Shown here one piece after another: positions 43,631-52,053 of a stretch of DNA of 56,520 nt. This DNA is from Faecalicatena contorta. GTDB taxonomy: Bacteria > Bacillota > Clostridia > Lachnospirales > Lachnospiraceae. Under the pieces are notes generated by a model, which had not been told where the DNA came from, made no database searches, and saw only the letters and a list, made by a program, of their open reading frames with translations. Positions within the stretch are counted from its first letter, which is position 1. Each line of letters starts with the position of its first letter. A program made the translations under genes and the position numbers. The DNA is taken from contig NZ_JAFBIX010000022.1 in the NCBI RefSeq assembly GCF_021531895.1, positions 1 to 56,520 of the forward strand, given 5' to 3'.

Positions 43631-44535
43631 AAAAGTCCTTACTCGAACTTTTTACCATAAAAAAATTTGGTTCGTTCGATGTAAGTTCAGAATACATTGG
43701 ATTTGGAGAATCTGAAACATGAAAATCACATCCGTAGATATTGCGGATGTGATTTTTTGTTATCTCAATTAATTCACTCAATTTTTTAAGTTCATTTCTG
43801 CGTGCTTGGTTAACTCGTGCAATAGTATCTTTTATTGGCTCCAATATGGTGTCGAAGGGAGCTTTGAATTCTACATTAATATTGAGTCCATCATTTCCAT
43901 TGGATACTAAAAACCTAGATACAAGAGATTGGTTTATTAGACGCTTAGTCATATCGCTGGCGGCTCTATAAGTCGTGCCACAGTTTTCGATAAGATCAAG
44001 GGCTAAATGTAGGTTGGCTAAAATATTTTCAAAAGTCACATTATGCATATTGATTTCATGTTCAACACTTGCTAATTCTTTAGCGATCTTTTTCTGTTCA
44101 CTTTTCATTAAGTCTAGCGGAATGGCGTCAGAGTAATGCGCTTCAAGCAACTTTTGGCGTTTATGTTCCAGGGATATTTTTGTGCGATTCAATCCATCAA
44201 GCTCCGAGTTGAATTTTTCTCGCTCTTTCAGGATAATTGCTTGTAAATATTCCTCCAGATATTGGCGTAATTCTGGCGTAAGCTGATAATTATCGTAGAT
44301 TTGCTCTATTTTCTTTTCGACCACATCAATTAATACAGCCTTCATCTTACAATCCTTTACTCGTTTGCTGTGTCGTCCTGCACAGACAAAGTAGGGATAT
44401 ACATCTCCATTCTTTTTCTTCTCGTTACTAACCATTAGGCGCGAACCGCATTCTGCGCAGTATACGCTACTTTTTAGGAAATGTGGGTGCTTTACTGTCC
44501 GTTCACCATTTATTCTAGAAGCAAGGATGGGTCAA
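43530..44535 (-). pseudogene. Large serine recombinase, C-terminal remnant
   Basis: A recombinase fragment without its catalytic domain. Readable from about 44,530 (ILASRINGERTVKHPHF), it contains the zinc beta-ribbon (YCAECGSRL...YFVCAGRH...DCKMK; cysteines at CxxC and later C/C), the long coiled coil (about residues 60-150) and the C-terminal segment. The resolvase catalytic domain with its Ser nucleophile is missing; a TGA stops the frame just upstream. The last 32 codons are antisense to ssrA (ending FPPSVT), so the native C-terminus is uncertain. It probably represents the integrase of a decayed integrative element inserted at ssrA. Internally the frame is still open for 301 codons from ATG 44435. 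Confidence 0.8.
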
Positions 44536-44965
44536 ACTACTACTTGATGTCCGAATAAAGAAAGAAACTGATATAAAATGGGGAACAAAAGTCCATGCAG
44601 AGCCTGGCGAATGTGTTCGTTTTCGCATAGGAGTCCAAAACATGAGTTCAGAGATGTTCAGAAACCTAGTACTTCGGGATCTTTTGCCAGATGGCCTATC
44701 ATATGTAGAAGGCAGTACTATGATATTTAATACAGCACATCCCAAAGGAGTAACACTTAGCGATAAGATTATCCATGATAATGGCATAAATATCGGTGAT
44801 TATGCTCCGGGAGCTAACGCATGGATTTACTTCAATGCAGTTACATCAGAAGAGCCAAGAGATAGAAATATGATTTATAGAAATGTCATTCAGGCAACTG
44901 TAGGTTCTGGTACCAGCAAGGAGATTTTCGTTGATGTTCTTATAGAAGCAAGTGAAGCACTATGA
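44519..44965 (+). pseudogene. DUF11-type surface protein, C-terminal remnant
   Basis: Open frame from about 44519 with an ATG at 44642. It reads VKLLLDVRIKKETDIKW, then the HAEPGECVRFRIGVQNMSSE, FRNLVLRDLLPDGLSYVEGS, INIGDYAPGANAWIYFNAV stretches. This is one complete DUF11-like immunoglobulin-type repeat as found in large secreted or cell-wall proteins, which usually have several such repeats and a signal peptide. Both the N-terminal part and any signal are missing, and the stop follows the repeat directly. A terminator follows. The broken 5' end coincides with the broken end of the recombinase remnant. Confidence 0.7.
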
Positions 44966-44998
44966 AGAAGGATGCAAGAAATAAATATACAAAAAATC

Positions 44999-45036
44999 CG
45001 CCAAGACTTTTTCGCATCTTGGCGTATTTCTTTTTT
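44999..45036 (+). terminator. Intrinsic terminator after the DUF11 remnant
   Basis: CGCCAAGA (44999-45006) with TCTTGGCG (45017-45024), then TATTTCTTTTTTG. Confidence 0.75.
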
Positions 45037-45348
45037 GTTCTTTTTATTTTTGCATCCTGTGCTGTTTTAGGCCGCACTGTTCGCCTCTTCGCCGTTCCGC
45101 TACAGGATCGCAGTTATTTTGTTATAGTGCCTAAATCTATATTTCTTCCATTCTAAGTTTCCTAACAACCCTTCAATCCCCACTACCAACCCATAGAAGA
45201 GAATGCTTTGGTTTAGGATGTTAATGATCTAAATGTACATTCTTGTTGGCAAAATAGCATAAAATTGTAAAAATGTCAATAGTTTTTTCGTGTAATTTGC
45301 ATAAAATCAAGAGCGTAACAGAGGTGGTGAAATTATGTGTTTTTTAAT
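45037..45348. other. Intergenic region with no clear gene
   Basis: About 310 bases after the terminator. AT-rich, with no convincing RNA or promoter. A 16-codon frame (45335-45385, MCFLIYLAFIPFTKAK) has a good AGAGGTGG site, but it overlaps the end of the opposite gene and is not called. Confidence 0.3.
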
Positions 45349-45750
45349 CTATCTCGCATTTATTCCATTTACAAAGGCTAAATAACAAGCAAAATCTCCG
45401 ATTGATTTCCGGTTATAGCTGTCGTCCTCTTCGTAACCAAGTTCATCTCGCCATGCAGCAGTTTTTTCTTGTTGCTTAAGATATCTGGCGAGCATATTAA
45501 AATGTGTAATCACCGAATTGTGACAGGATGTCCGGCTGGGGTCTTGTTTCATTTTTTCTTCTCGGCTCATCAATAGCCAATTTGCCCTAATGGCTGCATA
45601 GCGTGTCGCTACTTTTATAAGATCATCATATAATTCCAATGCATCTGAATCATTCCCGACTTCTGAAACGATTTGCTTATGGATAACCTGCATCTGCTCA
45701 AGAGACAGGGATTTTGGAAGTTTTGTATATTCTTCATAAGTACTAATCAT
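45349..45750 (-). CDS. DUF3232-like hypothetical protein
   Basis: A 133-residue helical protein. The KVATRYAAIRANWLLMSREEK segment and the C-terminal TAAWRDELGYEEDDSYNRKSIGDFACYLAFVNGINAR (read WRDELGYEEDDSYNRKSIGD / FACYLAFVNGINAR) are consistent with the DUF3232 family, found mainly in conjugative elements and phages of Firmicutes. The function is unknown. The ATG at 45750 follows AAGGGGGA. Its placement between mobile-element debris and the surface-protein gene fits cargo of the ssrA island. Family assignment is from memory of the motif and moderately sure. Confidence 0.6.
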   Translation of the reverse strand: MISTYEEYTKLPKSLSLEQMQVIHKQIVSEVGNDSDALELYDDLIKVATRYAAIRANWLLMSREEKMKQDPSRTSCHNSVITHFNMLARYLKQQEKTAAWRDELGYEEDDSYNRKSIGDFACYLAFVNGINAR

Positions 45751-46164
45751 GAGTATTTCCCCCTTCTTATTTTTTGGAAGTATATTTTAAATCTAAAATA
45801 GCACTTCGTCCAGTAGAATCTGCATTATCTTTCTGGTAAATAGTATGCGGATAGGTTCAGCTCATTTTCTTCATGAAAGTCCAATTCAACCCATTAATCT
45901 CGGACGAAATATGCCCTATAATAATTTTGTATCGTTAATTTTCTGAGGTGGATTTCTTGACGATCCACGTAAATTCATAAGCTTCACCGCTATCCAAGAA
46001 GCCCCTTGAGGGGGTCTACTTAAGTAGTGTAAAGTTGATGATCTTGGTCAGTTTCCCTTTCTCATCTTTAGTTTTCAGCGACAACATTCGTGAACATGGT
46101 ACTGATTTTTGATCTTATTTTCCAAAAAAGAACAGTGTGGACATATTTTTTAATTATTTTTCAA
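45751..46164. other. Intergenic region upstream of the secreted protein
   Basis: About 410 bases without a convincing gene on either strand. It contains a short minus-strand stretch near 46,020-46,120 reading DQKSVPCSRMLSLKTKDEKG in frame, interrupted by stops, which could be a coding fossil. The last 100 bases lead to the promoter of the secreted protein. Confidence 0.35.
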
Positions 46165-46214
46165 AAACTACCTGATTGTGTGGGGTGCTTTCTTTTTAGA
46201 AGTGTTACTATAAA
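46165..46214 (+). promoter_or_regulatory. Secreted-protein promoter with putative regulator box (copy 1)
   Basis: AAACTAC-N5-TGTGTGGGG (46165-46185) lies 20 bases before an extended -10, TGTTACTAT (hexamer TACTAT 46206-46211; TATAAA at 46209-46214 is an alternative). There is no good -35, as for an activator-dependent promoter. The same box precedes the sensor operon at 48646-48666. Confidence 0.6.
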
Positions 46215-46264
46215 GTAGCTTAAACAGGCTTTTATCTTATACGCACAAAAAGGAGGAGTTTTTG

Positions 46265-48550
46265 ATGAAACTAAAAAAATGGGGAGCGCTCTTGCTTGCA
46301 TTATGCATGATAGTCATGGTGTTCCCGACAACTGCCATGGCAGACGAAAATACCCTGTCAGGGCCAGATGCGGAAAAGAAGAAAGTTATCGAGAATGATT
46401 TAATCGTTCAAGCGGGTTCAGCAGACAAACTGATTGGCCAATCACCCACGCCTGGAGATCTGCCACCTGTTATCTCAGATCCAGAGTGGGAGTATGATAC
46501 TATTCTTTCTTATGTCAAAGCCACTGAGGATTATTATGATAGCACCGGTAAAAAAATGACAGAGGCTGATACATTTCAAAATGACAGTCGTTACACGTAT
46601 AAAGTGACATTCCAATCTTTTGAGTCGTATCATGGAGACTATTATTATGTACTGTCTGGAAATAATAAAGTTTATATAGATATGAATGGCCAACGCGATT
46701 CTATGGATGTTTCCGTATCTGAGGATGCAAATGGCAATACAGTCATCATTGCAACTTACAGTTTCTCGATTGGCACGCCTCCGGAAGAACCGGTTAATGC
46801 CTATGAATGTTCTATTTACAACATGAATACCAACGTAAATCAGACAGGTGAAACAGCTAAGATGGATGTTGTTATTGGAGGAACAACCCAATATAGAGTT
46901 CAACTCTTCACGACTGACCCTAATGGATTAAAAGAGTATGTAACTACAGATTCCATGCGTTTTGATTACACTACTGTCAAGGATCTCAGTCAGTATGTAG
47001 ATATAAGTGTTGAGACGGAATATAATTCGTATGTAGTTTCTCTTACAGGAAAACAGATGTTAAATGATTACTCTGGTTGTAATTTCTTATTCAACAACAT
47101 CGAAGGAAATACCCTTCTTGGGGAAGCTGACGTGACATTTAACTTCATCGAACCAACAGATATTACTTTAAACAAAACATATAAACTATCCGATCAGACA
47201 TGGCAGACTTTATATTATCGTTATCAGCCTGAACCAAATGGATCTCAGTACTATACCCTTCGGACAAATAATGTTCGGGATTGTACTCCAAACGATGGTC
47301 ACGGAAAATATAGTATCTATAAGAGTACTGATAAAAATCCAATTATATTCATGCTTTCTCGATTGACAATGGATGAGGAATGTGAATTTGAGCTTGTTAA
47401 ATATAAACTTCCGACAGAGATCAAAATCCTGCCAATACCCGATAGTATTATTGAAGATATAGAAAAGAATGGCAAGGAGGCTGATTTAAACGGTATTAAG
47501 TTTACAGTCACATACGATGACGGAAGTACTTATACGCATGAGTTGAATGGAGAACGAATGACTATATCAGAGGGAGACAATTCGTTTGTTCAATATGAAA
47601 TGGACTGTTGGGATTTAGATAAAAATAAATACTGTTGCATTCCTGACTTTGAAAAAAATACAATAACTATTTATTCCTATACTTTTTTGAATACTTCTGA
47701 TGGTCCTTATATTTCTGCTTCTGATGAGATTACATTCTCGGTACGGCAAAAAGTCAACATTACCAAAGGTCTCAGCGAAGTACCCGGCGATCTGGGAGAT
47801 ACGGAATATAATACGGTTGAAAAGATTGAAGATAAACTGACAGAAACCATCATTTCCAACGAAGGATATTCGGCTGATAATACTGTACTTTATGACATTG
47901 AGTTTGTAACAAGTGAAGATGGCGGCGAAACATGGATTCCTGTTACTGCCGAGAACTTCCCAGAAGAAGGAATTGCGGTAACACTTCCTTATCCGGAGGG
48001 AACCAATGCTGCAGATTATGACTTTACCGTTGTCCATATGTTCGATGAGGAAGTGAACGGTCATCATGCCGGTGAAGTGGAGACCCCTGCAGTAACAGAG
48101 GGCGAAAACGGCATCTCCTTCCGCCTGATGGGAACTTCTCCTGTTATGGTCGGATACAAAAAAGCTGCGGTTCCCCATACGCATTCTTATGGAAAATGGA
48201 CAGACTGTAAGGATGGCAGCAATCATCAGCGCTCCTGCGCCTGCGGAGATGTTCAGAAGGAAGCCCACGTTTGGGATGAAGGGAAAGCCACAAAAGAATC
48301 CACCAAGGATGCCGAAGGGATCAAAACCTATACTTGCAAGACCTGCGGTGCAACAAAAACGGAAAGCATTCCTAAATTAACTTCCGATACGACACCATTT
48401 AAACCCGGCGATTCTGCAAATCCGAACACGGATACAACATCACCAGAGACCGGAGATTCAGCGAACATTGCTTTGTGGATAATAGTTATGCTCGCATCTG
48501 CGGCTGGATTAAGCAGTACTTATTTTGTAAGACGCAAAAACAAAATCTAA
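46265..48550 (+). CDS. Secreted cell-wall-anchored protein with SPETG sorting signal
   Basis: A 761-residue surface protein. Residues 1-25 are a signal peptide (KLKKWGALLLALCMIVMVF, cleavage near TAMA). The C-terminus is a sortase-like signal: SPETGDS (about 726), a hydrophobic span IALWIIVMLASAAGLSS and a basic RRKNK tail. Between, long beta-rich stretches of no family I recognise are followed by a HSYGKWTDCKDGSNHQRSCACG / YTCKTCGATKTESIPK pair of Cys-rich repeats (quoted in parts) typical of Firmicutes adhesin-like proteins. The ATG at 46265 has AAGGAGGAG upstream. No sortase is in the window. Expression probably depends on the downstream two-component operon. Confidence 0.8.
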   Translation: MKLKKWGALLLALCMIVMVFPTTAMADENTLSGPDAEKKKVIENDLIVQAGSADKLIGQSPTPGDLPPVISDPEWEYDTILSYVKATEDYYDSTGKKMTEADTFQNDSRYTYKVTFQSFESYHGDYYYVLSGNNKVYIDMNGQRDSMDVSVSEDANGNTVIIATYSFSIGTPPEEPVNAYECSIYNMNTNVNQTGETAKMDVVIGGTTQYRVQLFTTDPNGLKEYVTTDSMRFDYTTVKDLSQYVDISVETEYNSYVVSLTGKQMLNDYSGCNFLFNNIEGNTLLGEADVTFNFIEPTDITLNKTYKLSDQTWQTLYYRYQPEPNGSQYYTLRTNNVRDCTPNDGHGKYSIYKSTDKNPIIFMLSRLTMDEECEFELVKYKLPTEIKILPIPDSIIEDIEKNGKEADLNGIKFTVTYDDGSTYTHELNGERMTISEGDNSFVQYEMDCWDLDKNKYCCIPDFEKNTITIYSYTFLNTSDGPYISASDEITFSVRQKVNITKGLSEVPGDLGDTEYNTVEKIEDKLTETIISNEGYSADNTVLYDIEFVTSEDGGETWIPVTAENFPEEGIAVTLPYPEGTNAADYDFTVVHMFDEEVNGHHAGEVETPAVTEGENGISFRLMGTSPVMVGYKKAAVPHTHSYGKWTDCKDGSNHQRSCACGDVQKEAHVWDEGKATKESTKDAEGIKTYTCKTCGATKTESIPKLTSDTTPFKPGDSANPNTDTTSPETGDSANIALWIIVMLASAAGLSSTYFVRRKNKI

Positions 48551-48567
48551 TCATCAATCAAAAATAA

Positions 48568-48626
48568 CATGTCCACAGGCGAAAGGATATTTCCTATGTC
48601 CCACGCTTGTGGGCATGATTTTTTAT
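48568..48626 (+). terminator. Terminator of the secreted-protein gene
   Basis: CATGTCCACAGGCG (48568-48581) with CGCTTGTGGGCATG (48604-48617), two G-T pairs, then ATTTTTTA. It separates the secreted-protein transcript from the sensor operon. Confidence 0.8.
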
Positions 48627-48645
48627 TCGTTACTCCTATTCCAAG

Positions 48646-48691
48646 AAACTACACTTTTGTGTGGGGCAGATTTTGTCTTTCATGCTATAAT
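48646..48691 (+). promoter_or_regulatory. Sensor-operon promoter with putative regulator box (copy 2)
   Basis: AAACTAC-N5-TGTGTGGGG (48646-48666) lies 19 bases before an extended -10, TGCTATAAT (hexamer 48686-48691). The box includes a near-palindrome CTACAC-TTTT-GTGTGG. It is the same box, at the same distance, as before the secreted-protein gene. Confidence 0.65.
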
Positions 48692-48751
48692 ATTCTTATC
48701 GTTATCTAACTGCGCAGATTGGTTAGAATCATTTTTCTAAGGGGGGATAAA

Positions 48752-50392
48752 ATGAGCGAGCGAAAAAAATCCGTTGTCCGGCTTTTTGCGGCTACGGCGT
48801 TGCTTTTTGCAGTCTCCGCATACCGGCAGCTTAGTATGCGGTATTGGCCAGAGGATTTTCTGCGGCCATATCTTGTCTGGGCTGTTTATATGCTCCTGCT
48901 TCTTCGCTGGCAGTATACCATCACGACGAAAATTACGCAGAAAGCTATGCATTGCCATTTAACTGCGCAGAATATCGTGAGTATCCTGTATTTAACCGTT
49001 CGCTTCATCCAGGATGCTTTCCTCTATGTTAATATTCCATGGATGCGCTTTACCGGATACTTCATCAATATCGCGGCTATTTTCATCCCGCTGTTCGGTC
49101 TTTACGGCTCATTCTATCTTGGCAAGGCAGACGATTATCGGATCAGCAAAAAGTGGTATCTGCTTCTGATTCCGGCGTGCCTTTTAAGCGTACTGGCGCT
49201 GACGAATGATCTGCATCATTTTTTCTATTACATTATGCCGGAGGAATCCCAGCCAAATTTGTATTTCCACCCCTACATCGGAACATATATCGTCTATATT
49301 TGGGGACTTAGTATCATCAGTTATCAGGTATATGTGATCTACCGGCGCAATGTCACGACGAAGTCTGATTCGCTTTACCGGAAGCTGATTCCCTTCTATG
49401 AGCCGATTTTACTGCTCCTGTTCAGCATCCCCTATGCGGCAACGGCATACGTTGTTCGATTTGAGCTTGTGGAATATTCAGCGGGACTGATTTTCATTCT
49501 TGTGCTTTGCTGGGAGCTCTATATCCTGACCGGACTGATTCCCGTCAACACGCAGTACAGTGAAGTATTCCGGCGTTCTACAGTGGCGATGCAGATTCTT
49601 TCACCGACCGGTGAGCGGATTGCAGTATCGGAAAATGCGGCGGAAATCACGCCTGCTATGCTGGAAGCTCTAAAGCAAAATCAGCATTTTTCTGCTACGG
49701 AAGATATTACCATGAACCTGCACCAAATCCCGGGCGGGTATATGGTCTGGCAAACCGATCTCTCGCAGATCAATCAGGCTTTACGAGAGCTTCAGAGACT
49801 GAATGCGGAATTGGAAGAAGAACAAGATCTGCTGGCACAGGAAATTCGAATTCAATCGGATGAGACAAGTATTCAGGCACGCAATGATATTTATGACAGC
49901 CTATCCTCGGAGGTGTCTGGGCAGCTTACCTTGCTGACAGAACTTTTATCAAAAGAATCCCTTTCAGAGAACGACTGGAACCGCATTTGCCTCATCGGCA
50001 CGTATATCAAGCGGTTCTGCAACTTGCGGCTCACTTATCAGGAGCAGCAGACGATTCCGATGGGTGACTTAGCCATTAGCTTGCAGGATATGGCGAAATG
50101 CATGAAGAATCTTGGAATCATGACAAGTTTGGATTTTTGCCCCACATTGAATTTAGAACCAGAGCTGATTCTTCTCATTATGAAAGCCTTGGAAGAGATT
50201 TTAGAGGAGGCAGATTTTCGTCTGACTTCTGTGGCAATCCAAATCAGCGATACGGTTTGCTTTGAGATTACCGGTACAGCCTGCGAGTTTGTTTCCCATT
50301 CTTTGGAAGGCGGATATAGCCTTCAGACAGAGAAAATTCCGGCAGGCTATCGGCTTCTACTTTTGAAAGAAGGAGAGGTGGGGCAGTCATGA
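48752..50392 (+). CDS. 7TM membrane sensor, probable pseudo-histidine kinase
   Basis: A 546-residue protein. About seven or eight membrane spans (residues 8-265) form a 7TM sensing module. A coiled coil follows (335-375, LSQINQALRELQRLNAELEE). The segment ARNDIYDSLSSEVSGQL (377-392) aligns with the HisKA_3 box I-A-R-D-L-H-D-E-V, but the phosphoacceptor His is Ser385. The C-terminal ATPase-like fold lacks an N-box Asn and a DNG glycine loop. So it probably cannot phosphorylate and instead passes a signal to the kinase in the next gene, whose ATG overlaps its stop (ATGA at 50389). GGGGGGAT precedes the ATG at 48752. Codon use looks more GC-rich than in neighbouring genes. Confidence 0.75.
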   Translation: MSERKKSVVRLFAATALLFAVSAYRQLSMRYWPEDFLRPYLVWAVYMLLLLRWQYTITTKITQKAMHCHLTAQNIVSILYLTVRFIQDAFLYVNIPWMRFTGYFINIAAIFIPLFGLYGSFYLGKADDYRISKKWYLLLIPACLLSVLALTNDLHHFFYYIMPEESQPNLYFHPYIGTYIVYIWGLSIISYQVYVIYRRNVTTKSDSLYRKLIPFYEPILLLLFSIPYAATAYVVRFELVEYSAGLIFILVLCWELYILTGLIPVNTQYSEVFRRSTVAMQILSPTGERIAVSENAAEITPAMLEALKQNQHFSATEDITMNLHQIPGGYMVWQTDLSQINQALRELQRLNAELEEEQDLLAQEIRIQSDETSIQARNDIYDSLSSEVSGQLTLLTELLSKESLSENDWNRICLIGTYIKRFCNLRLTYQEQQTIPMGDLAISLQDMAKCMKNLGIMTSLDFCPTLNLEPELILLIMKALEEILEEADFRLTSVAIQISDTVCFEITGTACEFVSHSLEGGYSLQTEKIPAGYRLLLLKEGEVGQS

Positions 50393-51420
50393 AAAAGAAT
50401 ATGTCAGCGAAAATGATTAAAAAAGCCATCGACTCTTACCCCGGCGGAATCTGTTTCTCCGCATTGGATGGGCGGGTCATTCTTGTCAATGAGAAGATGA
50501 ACAAGCTGGCGCTGGAGCTGACTGGACATACAATTCTAAACGCAAAGGCGGCATGGGATGAACTCGCACACTTTGCCAATAACGGCAAGGCGGAAAAGCT
50601 AGACCAATCCTGGCTGCCGAAAGAGCCGGACAATGAAAATGGGGGCACTCATCAACAGTTGTTCTTCCGCTTCTCCGACGGCTCGGTCTGGCGTTTTGAG
50701 CTGAGATTTCTTGATTCCAATACCGTTCAGATTGAGGCGGCGGAAATTACAGAACTCTACCGACTCAGCGAAGAACTGTACGAGAACACCATTCGGCTGC
50801 AGGATATGCAAAAGCGTCAGAAAGCCTTGCTGGACAGTATCGTTGAAGTCAATTTGAATAAAGAGATTCTTGCGGCGAAAATGCATATCCATGATGAACT
50901 TGGGCACTGTCTGTTGGCTACCACCAAAGCAATTACGGAAGACAGTCTGGCCGAGAACGCCGATGTACTGCGGGAAAATTGGAACAGCACCATTCGTGAT
51001 TTTTCCAATATTCCTATGGCGTGGACAGTTCCCGATTCCTCCTTGCAATCTGAACTGCTTCAGGTGGCGGAGCTGATTGGCTGTAAGGTTGTATTCCTTG
51101 GAGAACAGCCCACTCAGCGCAAAACCTTACAATTATTATATGCCGCTATCCGAGAGGCGCTCACCAATGCGGTACGTCATGCGAATGCCACGGAATTAAT
51201 GGTAAAGGTCGAACAAAACAAGCAGGGTTATTACATTGAAATATCCGACAATGGTTGTGTATCTGTTTCAAGCATTACGGAAGGCAACGGCCTTAGTGCA
51301 TTGCGGCAACGATTAGAACAAGAAGGAGCCTCCCTAAAAGTGCTCTGCGACAATGGCGTTTCTCTCATTGTCAATATTCCCTTTGATTTTGACGAAGCTC
51401 AGAAAGGAGGGCGAACATGA
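50389..51420 (+). CDS. Soluble sensor histidine kinase (NarL/NreB type)
   Basis: A 343-residue cytoplasmic kinase. Residues 10-120 look PAS-like (GGICFSALDGRVILVNEKMNKL, read SALDGRVILVNEKMN), followed by a coiled coil (122-160). The phosphoacceptor box is KMHIHDELGHCL with His168. The ATPase domain has the N box IREALTNAVRHANA (Asn260), the DNG at 287-289 and a GNGLSALRQRL loop at 299-309. It has no membrane segment, so it should rely on the 7TM protein encoded upstream for sensing. Starts and stops overlap with both neighbours by ATGA, which argues for equal expression. Confidence 0.9.
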   Translation: MKKNMSAKMIKKAIDSYPGGICFSALDGRVILVNEKMNKLALELTGHTILNAKAAWDELAHFANNGKAEKLDQSWLPKEPDNENGGTHQQLFFRFSDGSVWRFELRFLDSNTVQIEAAEITELYRLSEELYENTIRLQDMQKRQKALLDSIVEVNLNKEILAAKMHIHDELGHCLLATTKAITEDSLAENADVLRENWNSTIRDFSNIPMAWTVPDSSLQSELLQVAELIGCKVVFLGEQPTQRKTLQLLYAAIREALTNAVRHANATELMVKVEQNKQGYYIEISDNGCVSVSSITEGNGLSALRQRLEQEGASLKVLCDNGVSLIVNIPFDFDEAQKGGRT

Positions 51421-52040
51421 TACAGGTTTTAGTAGTAGAAGATTCCAGGATTACCCGGGACGCCATTGAAAGTCAGATCGCCAAATCAGAAAAATATGTT
51501 TTGTACGCCTCCATAGAAAATGCAGCGAATGCAGAAATAGCCTGTCTTCGTGGGCACGTTGATTTAATCCTGATGGATGTCTGTACTGCCGATGAAGAAT
51601 CCGGCTTGAAAGCTGCGGCAAAGATTAAGCAATACAACCCTAAAATCAAGATTATCATTATGACCTCCATGCCGGAACATTCCTTTATTCAAAAGGCAAA
51701 AGCATGTGGTTGTAATGGCTTTTGGTACAAGGAATATGGCAGCACTGCTTTGATGGAGGTTTGCGACCGGGTGATGAACGGCGAATTTGTTTATCCCGAG
51801 GACACGCCGGTGATTCGCATTGGGTACAGCAACAGCACCGAGTTTACCAGTCGGGAATTTGATATTATTCGGGAGCTTGCACAAGGCAGAAAATACGAGG
51901 AGATTGCGGCGGATCTTGGCATTACACCTAATACCGTCAAGTACCACATCAAGAATATTTTGCAGAAAACGGGCTACCAGAATACTTTACAGCTAGTGGC
52001 CGAGGTCGTAGAAAAGCGATTGATTCTGCCGAAATATTAA
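51417..52040 (+). CDS. Response regulator, LuxR/NarL-type
   Basis: A 207-residue regulator. The receiver domain (1-120) has the acidic pair VVEDSR (8-9), phosphoacceptor Asp54 in LILMDVC, and a Lys around 109 (WYKEYGS) in the conserved T/K region. The C-terminal LuxR helix-turn-helix is at about 142-200 (EFTSREFDIIRELAQGRKYEEIAADLGITPNTVKYHIKNIL, read FTSREFDIIRELAQGRKYEE then IAADLGITPNTVKYHIKN). It is coupled to the kinase gene by ATGA. The candidate target is the AAACTAC-N5-TGTGTGGGG box upstream of this operon and of the secreted protein. Confidence 0.92.
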   Translation: MIQVLVVEDSRITRDAIESQIAKSEKYVLYASIENAANAEIACLRGHVDLILMDVCTADEESGLKAAAKIKQYNPKIKIIIMTSMPEHSFIQKAKACGCNGFWYKEYGSTALMEVCDRVMNGEFVYPEDTPVIRIGYSNSTEFTSREFDIIRELAQGRKYEEIAADLGITPNTVKYHIKNILQKTGYQNTLQLVAEVVEKRLILPKY

Positions 52041-52053
52041 GGAGGATAAGCAC

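Noticed and set aside
43534-43722. A 62-codon plus-strand frame starting within ssrA
   Set aside because: It is the tmRNA T-arm and acceptor sequence read as protein.
44962-45156. A 64-codon frame encoding a small hydrophobic protein, overlapping the DUF11 remnant by ATGA
   Set aside because: The intrinsic terminator at 44999-45036 lies inside it, so most of the message would be cut off; the hydrophobic stretch is encoded by the terminator T run.
48752-50392. Full histidine kinase call for the 7TM gene
   Set aside because: The phosphoacceptor and ATP-binding residues are not visible; described as probable pseudokinase.
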